From MGML01 sp964493985 (GTDB lineage: Bacteria; Chloroflexota; Dehalococcoidia; Dehalococcoidales; UBA2162), in assembly GCA_964493985.1 (NCBI GenBank), contig CAZBQL010000001.1, positions 12,559 to 76,558 on the forward strand: a stretch of DNA of 64,000 nucleotides, written 5' to 3'. The translations under genes were made by a program, and so were the position numbers. Numbering within the stretch: the stretch's first letter is position 1; every line of letters begins with the position of its first letter. The notes under the pieces are model-generated. The model was not told the origin of the DNA. It did not search any database and saw only the letters and a list, made by a program, of their open reading frames with translations. Positions 42,498-51,625 of the stretch are shown in pieces.

Positions 42498-44217
42498 CGG
42501 CTTCCACCACCATCAAGATATCTCCAGCACTTACCACCTCGCCCTGGAAGGTGAAAAGTTCCTTTACAGTCCCATCATATTCGGCTACGATGTTGTTCTG
42601 CATTTTCATGGCTTCGATAGTCAACAGGACGTCACCTTCCTTGACACTGTCACCGGCTTTTACCTTTATCGCCAGGATCATACCCTGCATTGGTGATACG
42701 ACTGCACCTTCGGGAACTTCCTGGGGTTTCTGTGGACTTTCTACACTGATGGTTTTACTCATGATGGAGGATACTTTAACGTTAAATACCTCACCGTCAA
42801 CATCCACGGCAAATTCCGCCGGGAGGTCCGTTGTTCCCGGGCCCTTTGATGTAGCTTCCGTGGGTGAAGGCATGGCTTCTTCCTTTAGCTCTCCACGCAG
42901 GAATTTTACCGCTACCTGAGGATAAAGAGCGTAGGTCACCAGGTCTTCGTCACTGTGAATGATTCCGAGTTTATGTCCTTCTTCCGACAGTTTTTCCAGT
43001 TCCGGTTCAAGCAGATCTGCGGGACGACCTTCAATAACCGGTTCGTCACTTATTACCTGTTTCCTGATCTCTTCGTTCACCGGTCCGGGCGGTCGACCGT
43101 AGAGACCGAGAAAATAGTTTTTTACCTCCTGGGTTACCTGCTTGTACCGTTCACCAAGCAGGACATTGAGTACTGCCTGAATACCCACAACCTGGCTTGT
43201 CGGTGTTACCAGAGGGGGATAACCAAGGTCCTCCCTGACCCGGGGGACTTCTTCGAGTACCTCGCTGTATTTGTCCAGGGCACTTTGTTCCCTTAACTGG
43301 CTGACAAGATTCGAAAGCATTCCGCCGGGAATCTGGTGCAGGAGTACATTCACGCTTGGGCGTGTGGTCTCGGCAGTGAACAGCATCCGATATTTACTGG
43401 CCACAGAAGCAAAATATTCGCCAATTTCATACATCAGTTCAAGGTCGATACCGGTATCGTACGGAGTACCCTGCAGAGTAGCCACCATACTCTCAGTTGG
43501 TGGCTGTGAAGTACCCCACCCGAACGCTGAAAAAGCCGTGTCCAGGATATCGACTCCCGCTTCGGCTGCCGCAAAGTAACTTGCCGGGGCCATTCCGCTG
43601 GAGCAGTGTGAATGAAGACCAATCGGAATGCTCGTCCTGCTTGTTATCGTCTTGACCAGGTCCGTAGCGAGAGCGGGAGAGATAAGTCCAGCCATGTCCT
43701 TGACACATATAGAGTCGCAACCAAGATTCTCCAGGTCTTTAGCCATTTCGGCAAATTTTTCATTATTATGGACCGGGCTGGTAGTATAGCATATCGTACC
43801 CTGCACATGGCCCTTGTATTTACCGACGGCTCTGATCGCAGGTTCCATGTTCCTGAGGTCGTTCAACGCATCGAAAATGCGAAAAACATCGACGCCGTTC
43901 TTGACAGAGAGCCTCACGAATTCATCCAGTACATCATCGGCATAGTGACGATAACCGACAAGGTTCTGTCCCCGGAGAAGCATCTGCAAGCGTGTATTTT
44001 TCACGATTTTCCGCAGGCTTCGAAGCCTCTCCCAGGGATCTTCGTTGAGGAAGCGAATACAGGCATCGAAGGTGGCTCCTCCCCATACTTCGAGCGAAAA
44101 AAATCCCGCCTGGTCCAGTTTTTCCGCGATCGGGAGCATATCTCTCGTCCGCATCCTGGTTGCGATCAGAGACTGGTGCCCATCTCTTAAAGTCGTTTCT
44201 GTTATCTGTACACCCAT
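42490..44217 (-). CDS. pycB: Carboxyltransferase-biotin carrier subunit of pyruvate carboxylase (PycB/OadA type)
   Basis: 575 residues. The N-terminal TIM-barrel carboxyltransferase shows ETTLRDGHQSLIATRMRTRDM, the metal-binding IGLHSHCSSGMAPASY and CVKDMAGLI. The C-terminal domain is a biotinyl carrier with EAMKMQNN and biotinylated Lys538. Together with the preceding-type subunit it makes oxaloacetate from pyruvate for gluconeogenesis and the citric acid cycle intermediates. OadA of sodium-pumping decarboxylases looks similar, but no OadB or OadG is nearby, favouring pyruvate carboxylase. First gene of the pair; its end overlaps pycA. Confidence 0.93.
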   Translation of the reverse strand: MGVQITETTLRDGHQSLIATRMRTRDMLPIAEKLDQAGFFSLEVWGGATFDACIRFLNEDPWERLRSLRKIVKNTRLQMLLRGQNLVGYRHYADDVLDEFVRLSVKNGVDVFRIFDALNDLRNMEPAIRAVGKYKGHVQGTICYTTSPVHNNEKFAEMAKDLENLGCDSICVKDMAGLISPALATDLVKTITSRTSIPIGLHSHCSSGMAPASYFAAAEAGVDILDTAFSAFGWGTSQPPTESMVATLQGTPYDTGIDLELMYEIGEYFASVASKYRMLFTAETTRPSVNVLLHQIPGGMLSNLVSQLREQSALDKYSEVLEEVPRVREDLGYPPLVTPTSQVVGIQAVLNVLLGERYKQVTQEVKNYFLGLYGRPPGPVNEEIRKQVISDEPVIEGRPADLLEPELEKLSEEGHKLGIIHSDEDLVTYALYPQVAVKFLRGELKEEAMPSPTEATSKGPGTTDLPAEFAVDVDGEVFNVKVSSIMSKTISVESPQKPQEVPEGAVVSPMQGMILAIKVKAGDSVKEGDVLLTIEAMKMQNNIVAEYDGTVKELFTFQGEVVSAGDILMVVEADD

Positions 44218-44305
44218 AATATCCCTGTGTCACCTGCTTTCCAGATTATTTGTAAGTAATTGACCCATTACGATACTCTTATTTTACACAATTACAAACC
44301 GAGCG

Positions 44306-45394
44306 TCAGTTTATGAGGTTCAGTTCTTTTTTTAGAATATCTGAGATTTCGTTCAGGTAATTAAAAGCCCGTTCAACCAGGACTTCTTCCACAGAGAGGT
44401 TAACCTCTAGGACTTCACCGGGTTTTACATCGTCACTCGCCCCCACCAGCCCGATATTCTTCAGGCAGCATCGAGCCGGAGCCAGGAGCGCTTGACCGGC
44501 AATCGTATTCAGTGATAAACCTGTATTATCGGATATCACTTTCCAGTACTTGACCAGCAGATTGGTAAGACTTTGTGGGGTATGTATGCTCAGGTTGTCA
44601 GAATCAGTCGGCACTATTCCCCAGGATATGATACCGCCGTTAGTAATAAATCTGGATACTGAAGCAGCGTATCCTTTGGGCATCAATTGCATCTGGTAGG
44701 CATCGAAGGAGAGCAGGTCGACTCCAATTTCCAGGAGGTACGATAAGTTAACATTGGCACACAAGTGCAATGCCCGGATACTCTCCAAGCCTGTTAAAAA
44801 GCTCTGGTAGTCCTTCGCTGCCTGAACGTCGCTATACCCGGACAGGCCGCTGAAAACCCAACTCAGTCCCGGTTCGTCCAGCCAGACGAATGCATTTTCG
44901 TTTTTCTCTCTGAGTTCTTTATACTGAATGTTGATCTTCCTCATTATGAAATCGAACAGTATTGTCCTGACACTATCGTTATAAATAACGGGGCGTTTTT
45001 TTTCATCGACTACCTTAAAACCAAAACTGACCGGCCCGATCAACTGACCCCGTATAGCACTATAATCATCCAGTTTTTCTTCGAGGAAACGGTGATAGAC
45101 CACGGAATACTTCTCACTCAGTGAGAAAGCTTCCGGGTCTTCCATTTTCAGAGAGTAGTCCACCAGTTCTTTTTCAAACCTCGAAGTCTCGAAATCCAGC
45201 CGGCTGTTTTCTTCATCGACGATTATGCCGGGAAAATGCTGTGAAAACTGGGCATACATATCCTCGTAATAACTCACGTGGGGCAGTTGAGGCCAGAACG
45301 GTATATCCAGGCTTAAAGTAAGTTGTAAAGCCCTGTCGATATCACGATGCGGCATTATCCCCATAGCCGTAGTTTTGCAGTTCCCTTTAAACAC
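44306..45394 (-). CDS. MetE/UROD-superfamily protein, core methionine synthase-like
   Basis: 362 residues, about half the length of classical MetE. The N-terminus FKGNCKTTAMGIMPHRD matches the entry to the MetE/UROD barrel. Likely zinc ligands are in ALHLCANVN (His-x-Cys) and a late Cys in PARCCLKNIG; VWLDEPGLSWVFSG matches the conserved DEP segment. Short 'core' methionine synthases of anaerobes, including Dehalococcoides, have this size and take the methyl group from a corrinoid protein rather than folate. That role is a good guess but not proven; uncharacterised UROD-like methyltransferases look similar. It is monocistronic. Confidence 0.72.
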   Translation of the reverse strand: MFKGNCKTTAMGIMPHRDIDRALQLTLSLDIPFWPQLPHVSYYEDMYAQFSQHFPGIIVDEENSRLDFETSRFEKELVDYSLKMEDPEAFSLSEKYSVVYHRFLEEKLDDYSAIRGQLIGPVSFGFKVVDEKKRPVIYNDSVRTILFDFIMRKINIQYKELREKNENAFVWLDEPGLSWVFSGLSGYSDVQAAKDYQSFLTGLESIRALHLCANVNLSYLLEIGVDLLSFDAYQMQLMPKGYAASVSRFITNGGIISWGIVPTDSDNLSIHTPQSLTNLLVKYWKVISDNTGLSLNTIAGQALLAPARCCLKNIGLVGASDDVKPGEVLEVNLSVEEVLVERAFNYLNEISDILKKELNLIN

Positions 45395-45537
45395 CCCTGT
45401 TTTTCACCGCAACAAGTATTTAACTCCATTATACACAAAAGTGAATTACGACATAACGACCGCAAAATCGGGGAAAGTCCGGTCATCATTGACCGTTATC
45501 AGTCCGGTGTGTATTATTTCAATGGATTCCACACATA

Positions 45538-46785
45538 ATGTCTATTATCAAGCGTCTGCAAGAACGAACCGGCATTACGGGGGAAATGACGGCGGTACTG
45601 GCTGTCATGGGACTTACTATCCTGGCAATGAGCCTGCCCAATCCGGTATTACCACTCTATTTGACTTCCATCGGCATCGGGCCGGCGTTACTGGGAACGA
45701 TGCTTTCCGTTGCCATGTTCGGCATGGCTATCGGCGAGGCCGGCTGGGGATGGCTGGCAGACAGGACAGGGATAAGACTCGCCATGATAACCGGCACATT
45801 TTTCACCGGTCTTTCCGTCCTGATGTTCGTCTTCACGCAGAGTGTTCCCATTATCTTCAGCATATTCTTTATCTGGGGATTTCTTCGCTCCGCTGTGTTC
45901 GGTCCGATACGCGGCTATATAGGTACCACTGCCCCTCCCCATAAAAAAGCTACCTTCATGGCCCTTTCGGCCGTTATGCTATCGGCTTCCAGCAGTCTGG
46001 GGGCACTCCCGAGCGGCTTTCTGGTAGATTCACTCGGATACCATTCCATCTTTTATACCTCGCTGGGTGTGTCGATAATCGGTGGAGTAATCGTACTTAG
46101 CACGTTGAAATACAACAAAGTCTCCTCTGGAAAAGTGATCGAAGAAGAGACTTTGGAAGATATACCTCCGAAACTAAAATTCAACCTGTTTTCCCTGACG
46201 CCGATGTGCCTGGTTACCGCATTGAGATTCTTCGGACTGGGATGCATGATGACATTCCTACCTCTCTTCGCGACCGAGGAAGCCGGTGTTGATATCACGC
46301 TGGTCGGAGTCCTCTTTACCATAGGAGGGCTGGCTAACGTGGCATTGACCGTTCCCACCGGGATCCTGGCAGACCGGATGGGTAAGAAGAACATCATGAT
46401 GGCCGGTATGATAGTATCAGCCGGCGCAATGGCAGGAATTGCATACTCAGGGAACTTTAGCTGGCTGGTTGCGTACATGGTCCTGAACAGCCTGGGAATG
46501 GCGCTCTTCAGCCCGGCAGCACTCGGGTTGCTTTCAGACTCGGTACCTCTAAACAGGCAGAGCACCGCAATGGGCTTCTACGGCGGCATCTGCGAGAACG
46601 TGGGAATCCTGGCAGGTTCGGCACTTGGAGGTGTCATCTGGGATGCCCTCGGTCCGCAATCGACATTTTTTACCGGAGCAATAGCGTGCGGACTGGGTGC
46701 AGTACTGTGTATTACTCTGGTAAAAAATGTAGTTGCAGGAACACCCGGTATTAAATCAACAACCGGAGAAGATACTATCAACTGA
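45538..46785 (+). CDS. MFS transporter
   Basis: 415 residues with 12 membrane helices. The family loop motif between helices 2 and 3 is GWGWLADRTGIR and its second-half counterpart is GILADRMGKKN. Helix 1 starts ILAMSLPNPVLPLYL. The ATG at 45538 has no strong ribosome site. It is related to the drug-efflux (DHA1-like) branch by general pattern; the substrate is unknown. It ends against a strong bidirectional terminator shared with the convergent pilin gene. Confidence 0.92.
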   Translation: MSIIKRLQERTGITGEMTAVLAVMGLTILAMSLPNPVLPLYLTSIGIGPALLGTMLSVAMFGMAIGEAGWGWLADRTGIRLAMITGTFFTGLSVLMFVFTQSVPIIFSIFFIWGFLRSAVFGPIRGYIGTTAPPHKKATFMALSAVMLSASSSLGALPSGFLVDSLGYHSIFYTSLGVSIIGGVIVLSTLKYNKVSSGKVIEEETLEDIPPKLKFNLFSLTPMCLVTALRFFGLGCMMTFLPLFATEEAGVDITLVGVLFTIGGLANVALTVPTGILADRMGKKNIMMAGMIVSAGAMAGIAYSGNFSWLVAYMVLNSLGMALFSPAALGLLSDSVPLNRQSTAMGFYGGICENVGILAGSALGGVIWDALGPQSTFFTGAIACGLGAVLCITLVKNVVAGTPGIKSTTGEDTIN

Positions 46786-46820
46786 AAACTTAAGAATATG
46801 ACATTACAATACAATGTAAA

Positions 46821-46855
46821 AAAATAGTCCCGCCTTTGTCAGGCGGGACTATTTT
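46821..46855. terminator. Strong bidirectional intrinsic terminator
   Basis: A perfect 15-bp stem (AAAATAGTCCCGCCT / AGGCGGGACTATTTT) with loop TTGTC, flanked by A's on the left and T's on the right. It separates the convergent MFS and pilin genes. Confidence 0.92.
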
Positions 46856-46895
46856 AAGGAGGACCGAATATTACCTCAAGCTACTCCTATATTTG

Positions 46896-47282
46896 TTATG
46901 GACAAACCTGGGTTACCGTACCGTTAGCAGTAACTGTATACTCGCAACCAGACTTGGTTGTGCCGTCCGCGTTGAGGTTAGTCATAAACTCGGAAACAGT
47001 AATATTACCGCTCGCAGACTGAAGCTGGTCCATATCATCCGTCGGACCGCCTGGTGCCATATAACCTTCGGATTTAGCCATTACAGCCATGACAGCAGTC
47101 TGTACGTTGTGGAATTCAGTATCATCAGCCGTATCTTCACCTGTACCGATGAAACTACCGACATTAGGTATCGCAATAGCCGCCAGAACTCCGAGAATAG
47201 CTACGACCACCAGCAGTTCGATAAGGGTGAACCCTTTCTCTCCTCTGGCAAATAAGCCCTTGGGCTTTTTATTTCTCTGCAT
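46896..47282 (-). CDS. Type IV pilin / prepilin
   Basis: 128 residues with a class III signal: a basic leader ending GEKG, cleavage between Gly17 and Phe18, then FTLIELLVVVAILGVLAAIAIP with the essential Glu at mature position 5. The soluble part is small (about 80 residues) and ends with two cysteines (GCEYTV...QVCP) that can form the D-region disulfide loop. A run of GGAGG just before the ATG is a very strong ribosome site, as expected for the major subunit. It is separated from the assembly operon (55.7-63 kb) by regulator genes. Probably the main pilin. Confidence 0.93.
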   Translation of the reverse strand: MQRNKKPKGLFARGEKGFTLIELLVVVAILGVLAAIAIPNVGSFIGTGEDTADDTEFHNVQTAVMAVMAKSEGYMAPGGPTDDMDQLQSASGNITVSEFMTNLNADGTTKSGCEYTVTANGTVTQVCP

Positions 47283-47554
47283 CTCCTTCCTCCTTTCCTT
47301 ACTTTGGTTTTAGTTACAGTATAGGGCTGACACACCACGCATAAAATAACCGAAATGATTATTTAGGTGTAATCCTTTGGGAGTACTCGTACTTCTCTTA
47401 CAGGGTGTTTTGACAGAGATACGACCGAGACCGAGGACCTGTATAGACCTGAGAAAATACAGGACTGGTATTAGAAGCATAAAAAAACACGGCGCTGTTT
47501 CATGTAAATGTATAAAATCAAACCGTGTGTTATATGATCGAACTTGTAACCTTG

Positions 47555-48016
47555 TTACGCTGGAACCGTTTCACCCTGGTGAACTCTTCTGATGCAGTCA
47601 GTCAGGACGTTAAACTTTGCTCCTTTTAGTAGGTACGCTCTTACGCCATATTCAAATGCTTTCGACTCAAAATCCTGGTAACTGGTAAGCATTATGATTT
47701 TACAGGGTGAACCACTTTGATTCAGTATCCTGCTGGCTTCCAGTCCATTGAGCCCGGGCATTCTCTCATCCATTATGATAATATCAGGTTCGAGTTCAGC
47801 CGCCTTTTCCAGGCTTTCCTGTCCATTTGTCGCTTCGCCTATCACTTCTATATCGTTCGTAAGAGTTAAAAGATTCTTTAACGCTTGCCGGATTTCTTCA
47901 TGGTCATCGACAAGCATAATTCGAATACTCTCAACTTCGGCACTGCTATGGTTCTTATTTGATGTAAACTCTTGCATCATTTCCTCGTCTAAAGTATTGC
48001 ATTCATTACCAGACAA
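47555..48016 (-). CDS. Stand-alone response-regulator receiver protein
   Basis: 153 residues: a 30-residue leader and one CheY-like receiver with the acidic pair in IMLVDDHEE, phosphoacceptor Asp83 in IIIMDERMPG, switch Thr in MLTSYQ and Lys in YLLKGA. The receiver looks like the NarL type, yet there is no output domain; the protein stops at the end of the receiver. The start is TTG at 48016, with GGAGG five to six bases upstream. It could be a phosphate relay or sink protein, or a NarL regulator that lost its DNA-binding part. It lies upstream of the pilin gene. Confidence 0.88.
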   Translation of the reverse strand: MSGNECNTLDEEMMQEFTSNKNHSSAEVESIRIMLVDDHEEIRQALKNLLTLTNDIEVIGEATNGQESLEKAAELEPDIIIMDERMPGLNGLEASRILNQSGSPCKIIMLTSYQDFESKAFEYGVRAYLLKGAKFNVLTDCIRRVHQGETVPA

Positions 48017-48262
48017 CTAATCCTCCAAAATGACTATTTATCTATGCTACTTTAGGACTAATTACGTTCATACATTGGCATTTCTCGCAGCGGAATCACA
48101 CTCAGAAATTATAATCTACCAATCTGCACGCTGTTTTACATGAATATTAATGAAACCTTTATAAATCTTTTACAAAACCTTTAGTTTCTTAACGCTCATC
48201 TTTATGGTCGTCTGTTAGATTTGAATCAAGGTGAAGACCGCGAATTGTGGAGGAAACAAAAA

Positions 48263-48604
48263 GTGGATAGTTGCACACTTGATAATAACAGTCGTTTAAA
48301 AATACGTAACTTGATGTTACTGTGGGGAGCCCTGTTCAGTCTTGTTGTGACAGACGGGATAATCACTCAATATCTTATCACTCACGGAATTGCATGGGAG
48401 TTGAATCCATTTCTGGTGAGTTTTATAAATAAAAATGTATTCCTTCTGATAAAAGGTGCAGGCGTTTTATTTGCCATTTCCATTTTGTGGGACATATCAA
48501 AGAGAAATTACCGCCTTGCGCTTGCAACTTCAAGTTTCTTCGTTATGTTTTATACCCTGGTCGTGCTCTGGAACACATATCTGTGCACTATGAAATGGAT
48601 GTAA
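48263..48604 (+). CDS. DUF5658-like small membrane protein
   Basis: 113 residues from GTG at 48263, chosen because GGAGG stands nine bases before it; a TTG at 48221 would add 14 residues. Three hydrophobic helices are visible (about 18-38, 53-70 and 78-100). The TDGIITQYLITHGIAWELNPFL segment matches a small uncharacterised membrane family seen near pilus and regulator genes. Function unknown. It stands alone, divergent from the receiver gene. Confidence 0.7.
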   Translation: MDSCTLDNNSRLKIRNLMLLWGALFSLVVTDGIITQYLITHGIAWELNPFLVSFINKNVFLLIKGAGVLFAISILWDISKRNYRLALATSSFFVMFYTLVVLWNTYLCTMKWM

Positions 48605-48984
48605 CCATCTCCTTTTTCCCAATCAAAAGGTCCGTCCGTCCATTACCATTACGTAAGATGTAGTAATATCCAGCAGACCCGTTTTTTATCTATTCTTCCC
48701 TATATTATCTTTTTGTACTCTTATATTATCCTTTTTCTGTTTGAAAGATATTAGCAGGAGTTTTCAATAGCCTGAATCATTTGAATCTTTTCTGTAATAC
48801 ATAGTAGTCAGGTATTAAACTGAAAGGATTAATTTTTATCATCCGATAATACCGTCATAATCTATCCAAAGAAGGATATACGTAGCGACTAATCATGAGT
48901 AAAATCTGAGATAGAAATGCAGGATGGCCGACAAAATTTATTATCATTTCACAACTGAAATAGAGTAGTCGGAGGGCACTATTG
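48605..48984. other. Intergenic stretch, no gene seen
   Basis: AT-rich. TATATTATC followed by a T-run occurs twice, at 48701 and 48722, a 21-base period (two helical turns) that could be a protein-binding pair or chance. A GGAGGG before 48985 serves the next gene. Confidence 0.35.
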
Positions 48985-49626
48985 ATGAATGATACAGTTT
49001 ATCCCTCGGGGTGGTTTGACCTCGATGAAAATGGACTATACATAAACAGCCAGTTTTTCAGAAGGCTGTTGTCGTATTATCGCTGGTCAGTTTATGCCGA
49101 CCGCAAGATAAAAAATGACTCAACACAGGACAATTTATTGTTAAAAGACACTATAGCCATGACGATGACCGAGAAATCCGGAAGAGTTATTATGGCAATA
49201 TCAAAATATCCCTCGTTTATCGGTACTCTACATTACATTTTCAACTGTCGAGGTTATTCCATAGTTGCTGCTGTTACACACGAGTTGGGGCTAATCGAAT
49301 TAGTAAATGAGATGAAACCTGATTTGTTGATTAACGATATTATGATGCCATCAATGATAGGTATTAGTATGGCTTTGCGTCTCCGAATAAATACAGAAGT
49401 ACCCACTATATTGATAAGTAACTGGCAGACTGCTGATAACAGCTTTAAAAGCTTAAATATCGATGGTCCCGGGATCCTCAGCTCCCAGATAGGTCCGGAT
49501 GAATTAGTAGAATGGGTAGATAACGTTCAAAAACGGAATATAAACTTCAATCGCGGTAGAATTTACATACCAAATACACAAAACGAGGTTAATAAGAGCG
49601 AAACATCTTACCAGGTATTCAATTAA
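48985..49626 (+). CDS. Degenerate receiver-domain protein (pseudo-receiver)
   Basis: 213 residues from ATG at 48985, with GGAGG nine bases ahead; a TTG three bases earlier is possible. The first 60 residues match nothing known. The remainder follows a CheY fold: strand 1 VIMAISKYP lacks the acidic pair, strand 3 keeps an Asp (LLINDIMMPSMIGIS), the Ser/Thr is present (ILISNW), and the switch lysine is missing (GILSSQIGPDELVEW). Without the acidic pair and Lys, normal phosphorylation is unlikely, so it may signal by binding partners. It lies in the regulator cluster beside the pilus genes. No output domain. Confidence 0.75.
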   Translation: MNDTVYPSGWFDLDENGLYINSQFFRRLLSYYRWSVYADRKIKNDSTQDNLLLKDTIAMTMTEKSGRVIMAISKYPSFIGTLHYIFNCRGYSIVAAVTHELGLIELVNEMKPDLLINDIMMPSMIGISMALRLRINTEVPTILISNWQTADNSFKSLNIDGPGILSSQIGPDELVEWVDNVQKRNINFNRGRIYIPNTQNEVNKSETSYQVFN

Positions 49627-49812
49627 ATTTATGATTTTGGTAGTAGTGAATTAGCTAAATGGCGACAGCCTGAATCACAGGCAAGATAAAACTTTATGAT
49701 ATATCAGGGTAGGAAAAATAAGAACTAAACGTATAATACAAGGTATTCAAAAAAAGACAGGGAATTTGAAAAACGTTGGTTTCTTTCCCGGTTCTACCAG
49801 GATATGAGGTGA

Positions 49813-50493
49813 TTAGGATACTGAGGATGATACTTCATCGCGGGAAATCTTCGGCAAGATGCCCATCGTTGTCGCAAGTGATACAGCTCCTGCCCGATTT
49901 TTAACTTCCATCTTACTCAGAATGTTCCTGAGATGAGTCTTAACCGTTGTCTCGCTAATATAGCAGCTTTTAGCTATCTCTTTATTACTCGCTCCGGTGG
50001 CAACATACTTAAGAATCTCTTTTTCTCGATCACTTAACGAGAACAGACTCTGATTCTGCGCACTATGAGATTGCCGCCGAAACGCCTCCATCAACTTGCC
50101 GATCATTGAAGGTGTCAGTACCTGGACCCCGTTTACTACTGAAAGAATGGAATCGGCAAGTTCGTAAATGGAACAGCTTCTCAGGAGGTACGCTGAAATA
50201 CCGGCATTAATAAGGCGTGGAAGATTCGTCCCGTCTTCCGATACACTTAATGCTATCACTTTTATCTCAGGATATTTTTTATGTACTGTTTCTATAAGTT
50301 CAATACCACGATCACTATATGGGCGGACTCCGATAATCATCACATCTGGTTTAAGTTCTTCGACACCAGTGAGAATATCTGCGCTAACATCTAATTTCTC
50401 AACAATCCTGAATTCATCATAATCTGTACTGAGCGTATGCTCGAGTAATTCAAGGAAGAGATGATCGTCATCGACTAATAATACTCTTGTCAT
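49813..50493 (-). CDS. NarL/LuxR-type response regulator lacking the phospho-Asp
   Basis: 226 residues. The receiver keeps the acidic pair (VLLVDDDHLF) but the phosphoacceptor position is Gly55 (KPDVMIIGVRPYSDRGIEL) and the switch Lys is Arg (AYLLRSC). The C-terminal GerE helix-turn-helix is intact (LSDREKEILKYVATGASNKEIAKSCYISETTVKTHLRNIL). It is therefore an atypical regulator that cannot be switched by ordinary phosphorylation but should still bind DNA. It is related to the regulator at 63201, which has normal residues, so the loss here looks secondary. Single gene. Confidence 0.9.
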   Translation of the reverse strand: MTRVLLVDDDHLFLELLEHTLSTDYDEFRIVEKLDVSADILTGVEELKPDVMIIGVRPYSDRGIELIETVHKKYPEIKVIALSVSEDGTNLPRLINAGISAYLLRSCSIYELADSILSVVNGVQVLTPSMIGKLMEAFRRQSHSAQNQSLFSLSDREKEILKYVATGASNKEIAKSCYISETTVKTHLRNILSKMEVKNRAGAVSLATTMGILPKISRDEVSSSVS

Positions 50494-50926
50494 TGCAGTT
50501 AATTCCCTTCAGTTAATCGTTCCAGTGTTCCTTATTTTACTTAACCACCTGTAAGTGACTCGCATTACCTATTGTACGGCTGGAAAGGTCGTTAAAACGA
50601 TTGTTGAAAGGTAGAGTTAAGTGGGAACTGGGTACTACTTAAGTGGAAATAACAGAATCTGAACAAACCAAATATGATCAGGAAAGTGATCCTGTTACCG
50701 GTAAGAAAGATATATCAATATCCATGAGCATTAATTAGTAATGAATGATAGATCAAACAATTAAACAGGCCATCATATCGATAAATACGTTGTCAGTTTA
50801 TTTCGCTGAATATAATGAAAGTCCAGATACTCTTATACCAGATATTTCTCCAGAAAAATGATAGTTTGACGCATAAAGGCTTGTGCTGAGTTTACTACGA
50901 AAGCGCAAATAATAGGTCTAATGTAT
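50494..50926. other. Intergenic stretch, no gene seen
   Basis: 433 bases between the LuxR-type gene and the end of the GH3-kinase-regulator operon, both on the minus strand. It is AT-rich with no RNA gene or strong hairpin recognised. It must hold the promoter of the LuxR-type gene and the 3' end of the operon transcript. Confidence 0.4.
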
Positions 50927-51625
50927 TCAGGAAGGTTTTACAAACCGATAGCCTACGCCACGTTCATTTAGAATGAGTTTAGGTTCGTTTGCATTATCAC
51001 CAAGCTTTAACCTGAGTTGATAGATATATCGTTTTAACGAGGTATTATCAAGGTATTTGGCCTCGTTTCCCCACACATATTGTTTAATAGCATCCTGCGT
51101 CACAACCCTGTTCTCATTTGAAGCTAAATAATAAAGTATACGTCTCTCATTTGGAGTAAGATGTATTTTTTCGTTATCAACAATAAATTCATTGGTGTCT
51201 AAATTCAGGTAGATATTGCCAGATTTAATAGGAGGCAGTTCCGAGTCTCCGGGAGAGTGTGTACCGGTACGTCTAAGCACCGCCTGACATCGTACCAAGA
51301 GTTCACTCGGGCTGAAAGGTTTCACGATATAGTCATCTGCACCTATTTCGAGACCCCTGACTTTATCAATCTCCTGGTCTCTTGCGGATAGAATTATGAC
51401 CGGAACTTCAGAAAATTGGCGAATGTGTTCTAAGACATCAAAACCTGACATATCAGGGAGATTAATGTCCAGAATAATAATATCAGGAGAATCATCTTCA
51501 ACCTTGTTTAAACCATCAGTGCCATTCTCCGCCGATATTATAACCGCGTCAGACCATCGAAGTTTGAATGTAAGGGTGACTCCCTTTACTATTTCCGGAC
51601 TGTCCTCAATTAATAATATTTTCAA
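50927..51625 (-). CDS. OmpR/PhoB-type response regulator
   Basis: 232 residues. The receiver is complete: IEDS acidic residues, phosphoacceptor Asp53 in IIILDINLPDMSG, Ser in IILSAR and Lys in YIVKPFSP. The C-terminal winged helix has LTPNERRILYYLASNENRVVTQDAI and the recognition region DNTSLKRYIYQLRLKLG, ending RGVGYRF. It overlaps the 3' end of the kinase gene by 20 bases, so the two are a coupled two-component pair. Last gene of the GH3-kinase-regulator operon. Confidence 0.94.
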   Translation of the reverse strand: MKILLIEDSPEIVKGVTLTFKLRWSDAVIISAENGTDGLNKVEDDSPDIIILDINLPDMSGFDVLEHIRQFSEVPVIILSARDQEIDKVRGLEIGADDYIVKPFSPSELLVRCQAVLRRTGTHSPGDSELPPIKSGNIYLNLDTNEFIVDNEKIHLTPNERRILYYLASNENRVVTQDAIKQYVWGNEAKYLDNTSLKRYIYQLRLKLGDNANEPKLILNERGVGYRFVKPS

